Below, piece by piece: positions 50,701-51,843 of a stretch of 51,843 nt of DNA (position 1 is the first letter of the stretch; each line of letters begins with the position of its first letter). Source of the stretch: Rhizobacter sp. Lineage in GTDB: Bacteria; Pseudomonadota; Gammaproteobacteria; Burkholderiales; Burkholderiaceae_C. Below the pieces are notes generated by a model. It did not search any database. It had not been told where the DNA came from and worked only from the letters and a program-made list of their open reading frames with translations. The stretch is taken from positions 1-51,843 of the forward strand of contig JANXWV010000038.1 in NCBI GenBank assembly GCA_025350965.1, read 5' to 3'. The translations under genes and the position numbers were made by a program.

Positions 50701-51843
50701 TTGGCAACGATCCCGATCCGCACCGAACCCCAGCGCGGCGCACCCACGGAGCCGGCCCCCGAGCGCCTCGCGCGCCTGATGCGCTCCGGCACGCTGACCC
50801 TGGCAGCGCTACCGCCGCTCGCGCTGTATGTGCACTTGCCCTGGTGCCTGCGCAAGTGCCCCTATTGCGACTTCAATTCCCACGAAATGTCGGCCCCCCG
50901 TTCGGCGAGTACACCGACCGGCCCCCCATGGGGGCGCGGGCCGGCTCGGGAGCGGCCCAGCGCTCGGCCCGCAGCCGGCGAGCCGCCGTTCGCGGCCTAT
51001 CTCGACGCGCTGGTGGCCGACCTCGAGGCAGCGCTGCCCTTCATCTGGGGCCGGCGCATTCACAGCATCTTCATCGGCGGCGGCACGCCCAGCCTGTTCG
51101 CGCCTGAACTCATCGACCGGCTGATCGGCGACATTCGTTCGCGCCTGCCGCTCGAGGCGGGCTGCGAGATCACGCTCGAAGCCAACCCCGGCACCTTCGA
51201 GCGTGATCGTTTCAAGGGCTACCGCGCAGCAGGCGTCACGCGGCTGTCGATCGGCGTGCAGAGCTTCGACGACGCCAAGCTCGCCGCGTTGGGCCGCGTG
51301 CACGACGCTCGCCAGGCGCGCGCTGCGGTGCTGGAGGCGCGCGACGCGTTCGACACCTTCAACCTCGACCTGATGTATGCGCTGCCCGGCCAGACCCTGG
51401 CCGAGTTCGAGGCCGATCTGGCGCAGGCGCTCGCGTTCGAGCCGCCCCACCTGTCGATCTACCACCTCACCATCGAGGCGAACACGGTGTTCGCCAAGTA
51501 CCCGCCGCCGCACCTGCCCGACGATGACGCTGCCTTCGACATGCTCGACCTCATCACCGAGCGAACGGCGGCGAGCGGCCTGGAACGCTACGAAGTCTCG
51601 GCCTTTGCGCGCCCGGGCCACCGCTGCCAGCACAACCTGAACTACTGGCAGTTCGGTGACTACCTCGGCATGGGTGCGGGAGCGCACAGCAAGATCAGCT
51701 TCCCGCACCGCGTGTTGCGGCAGGTGCGGTTTCGCGAGCCGGCGCAGTACATGGCGCAGGCGATGGCCGGCCAGTGCATCGCGCAGGAAGACGAGGTCTC
51801 GCGCGCGCAGCTGCCGTTCGAGTTCATGCTCAATGCGATGCGC
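50701..51843 (+). CDS. hemW: HemW-type radical SAM heme chaperone (partial, with GC-rich insertion)
   Basis: The open frame runs off the right edge after ~381 codons. The radical-SAM motif CxxxCxxC is present as CLRKCPYC, followed by DFNSHE, then IFIGGGTPSLF, EANPGTFE, RLSIGVQSF, DLMYALPGQT and NLNYWQFGDYLGMGAGAHS, as in HemW. Start candidates are the TTG at 50701 and the ATG at 50779; the first matches the N-terminal length of Burkholderiales homologues. Between DFNSHE and YLDAL there are ~36 residues rich in Pro, Arg, Ser and Gly where about nine are usual, encoded by the GC-rich element at 50887-50990. Confidence 0.88.
   Translation, partial: MATIPIRTEPQRGAPTEPAPERLARLMRSGTLTLAALPPLALYVHLPWCLRKCPYCDFNSHEMSAPRSASTPTGPPWGRGPARERPSARPAAGEPPFAAYLDALVADLEAALPFIWGRRIHSIFIGGGTPSLFAPELIDRLIGDIRSRLPLEAGCEITLEANPGTFERDRFKGYRAAGVTRLSIGVQSFDDAKLAALGRVHDARQARAAVLEARDAFDTFNLDLMYALPGQTLAEFEADLAQALAFEPPHLSIYHLTIEANTVFAKYPPPHLPDDDAAFDMLDLITERTAASGLERYEVSAFARPGHRCQHNLNYWQFGDYLGMGAGAHSKISFPHRVLRQVRFREPAQYMAQAMAGQCIAQEDEVSRAQLPFEFMLNAMR
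50887..50990. repeat. GC-rich palindromic element inserted in frame in hemW
   Basis: About 100 bases of C/G-run-rich sequence, including GGCCCCCCATGGGGGCGCGG, similar in style to the intergenic repeat at 48214-48290. It keeps the hemW reading frame and adds roughly 27 low-complexity residues in the loop after the radical-SAM cysteines. Confidence 0.5.

Noticed and set aside
1..51843. CRISPR arrays, tRNA/rRNA genes, insertion sequences, prophage genes
   Set aside because: No regularly spaced direct repeats, no tRNA or rRNA signatures, and no transposase, integrase or phage structural motifs were seen on either strand by reading; a dedicated tRNA or IS search was not possible.

Overview
The window is GC-rich DNA with tightly packed genes, many ATGA-type stop/start overlaps and strong GC preference at third codon positions. 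The housekeeping order greB, spoT, rpoZ, gmk, yicC, a protein kinase, a PP2C phosphatase, rph, rdgB, hemW is the arrangement I know from Burkholderiales (Betaproteobacteria). A PEP-CTERM protein and GC-rich palindromic repeats point towards the Rubrivivax/Leptothrix/Methylibium side of that order. The genus cannot be named from the sequence alone.

Region 1 (1-7647, minus strand) is a tandem array of three paralogous regulators of about 1,120 residues. Each has a winged-helix/BTAD N-terminus, an AAA/NACHT-like ATPase and a long helical C-terminus. They are joined by TTGA and ATGA overlaps, and the last copy runs off the left edge. Region 2 (8061-12864) holds de novo NAD synthesis (nadA, nadC, nadB) and a wrecked panB-panC remnant in which internal deletions have fused the two genes. 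Region 3 (13127-14549) holds an unrecognised protein with four degenerate helix-turn-helix-like repeats and a small alanine-rich ORF.

Region 4 (14651-36506) is the core of the window, a carbohydrate-catabolism locus. A LacI-family regulator is divergent from a probable 14-gene operon of 17 kb. The operon encodes a Gfo/Idh/MocA dehydrogenase, CoA transferase, enoyl-CoA hydratase, aldehyde dehydrogenase, a complete sugar ABC transporter, two GMC flavoproteins, an SDR, a DUF993 TIM-barrel protein, a glycerate 2-kinase and a second binding protein. Then come a UPF0303 gene, a third binding protein and a LamB-like porin. No glycoside hydrolase, sugar kinase or sugar isomerase is present, so the pathway looks oxidative, followed by C-C or C-O cleavage and ending in glycerate and an acyl-CoA. 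The LacI operator ATTGGAACGATCCAAT occurs before the operon, as variants before the third binding protein, and identically upstream of the three-regulator array, so the loci probably form one regulon.

Region 5 (36507-41963) holds a frameshifted PRC-barrel pseudogene, greB, a PEP-CTERM protein, spoT, rpoZ and gmk. Region 6 (42065-46205) is a plus-strand insertion in the conserved block: an AtuA/DUF1446 protein coupled to a UDP-HexNAc 6-dehydrogenase and a 4-epimerase. Region 7 (46210-51843) holds yicC, a Ser/Thr kinase and PP2C phosphatase pair, rph, rdgB and the start of hemW, which carries an in-frame GC-rich insertion. No rRNA, tRNA, CRISPR array, insertion sequence or phage gene was recognised.
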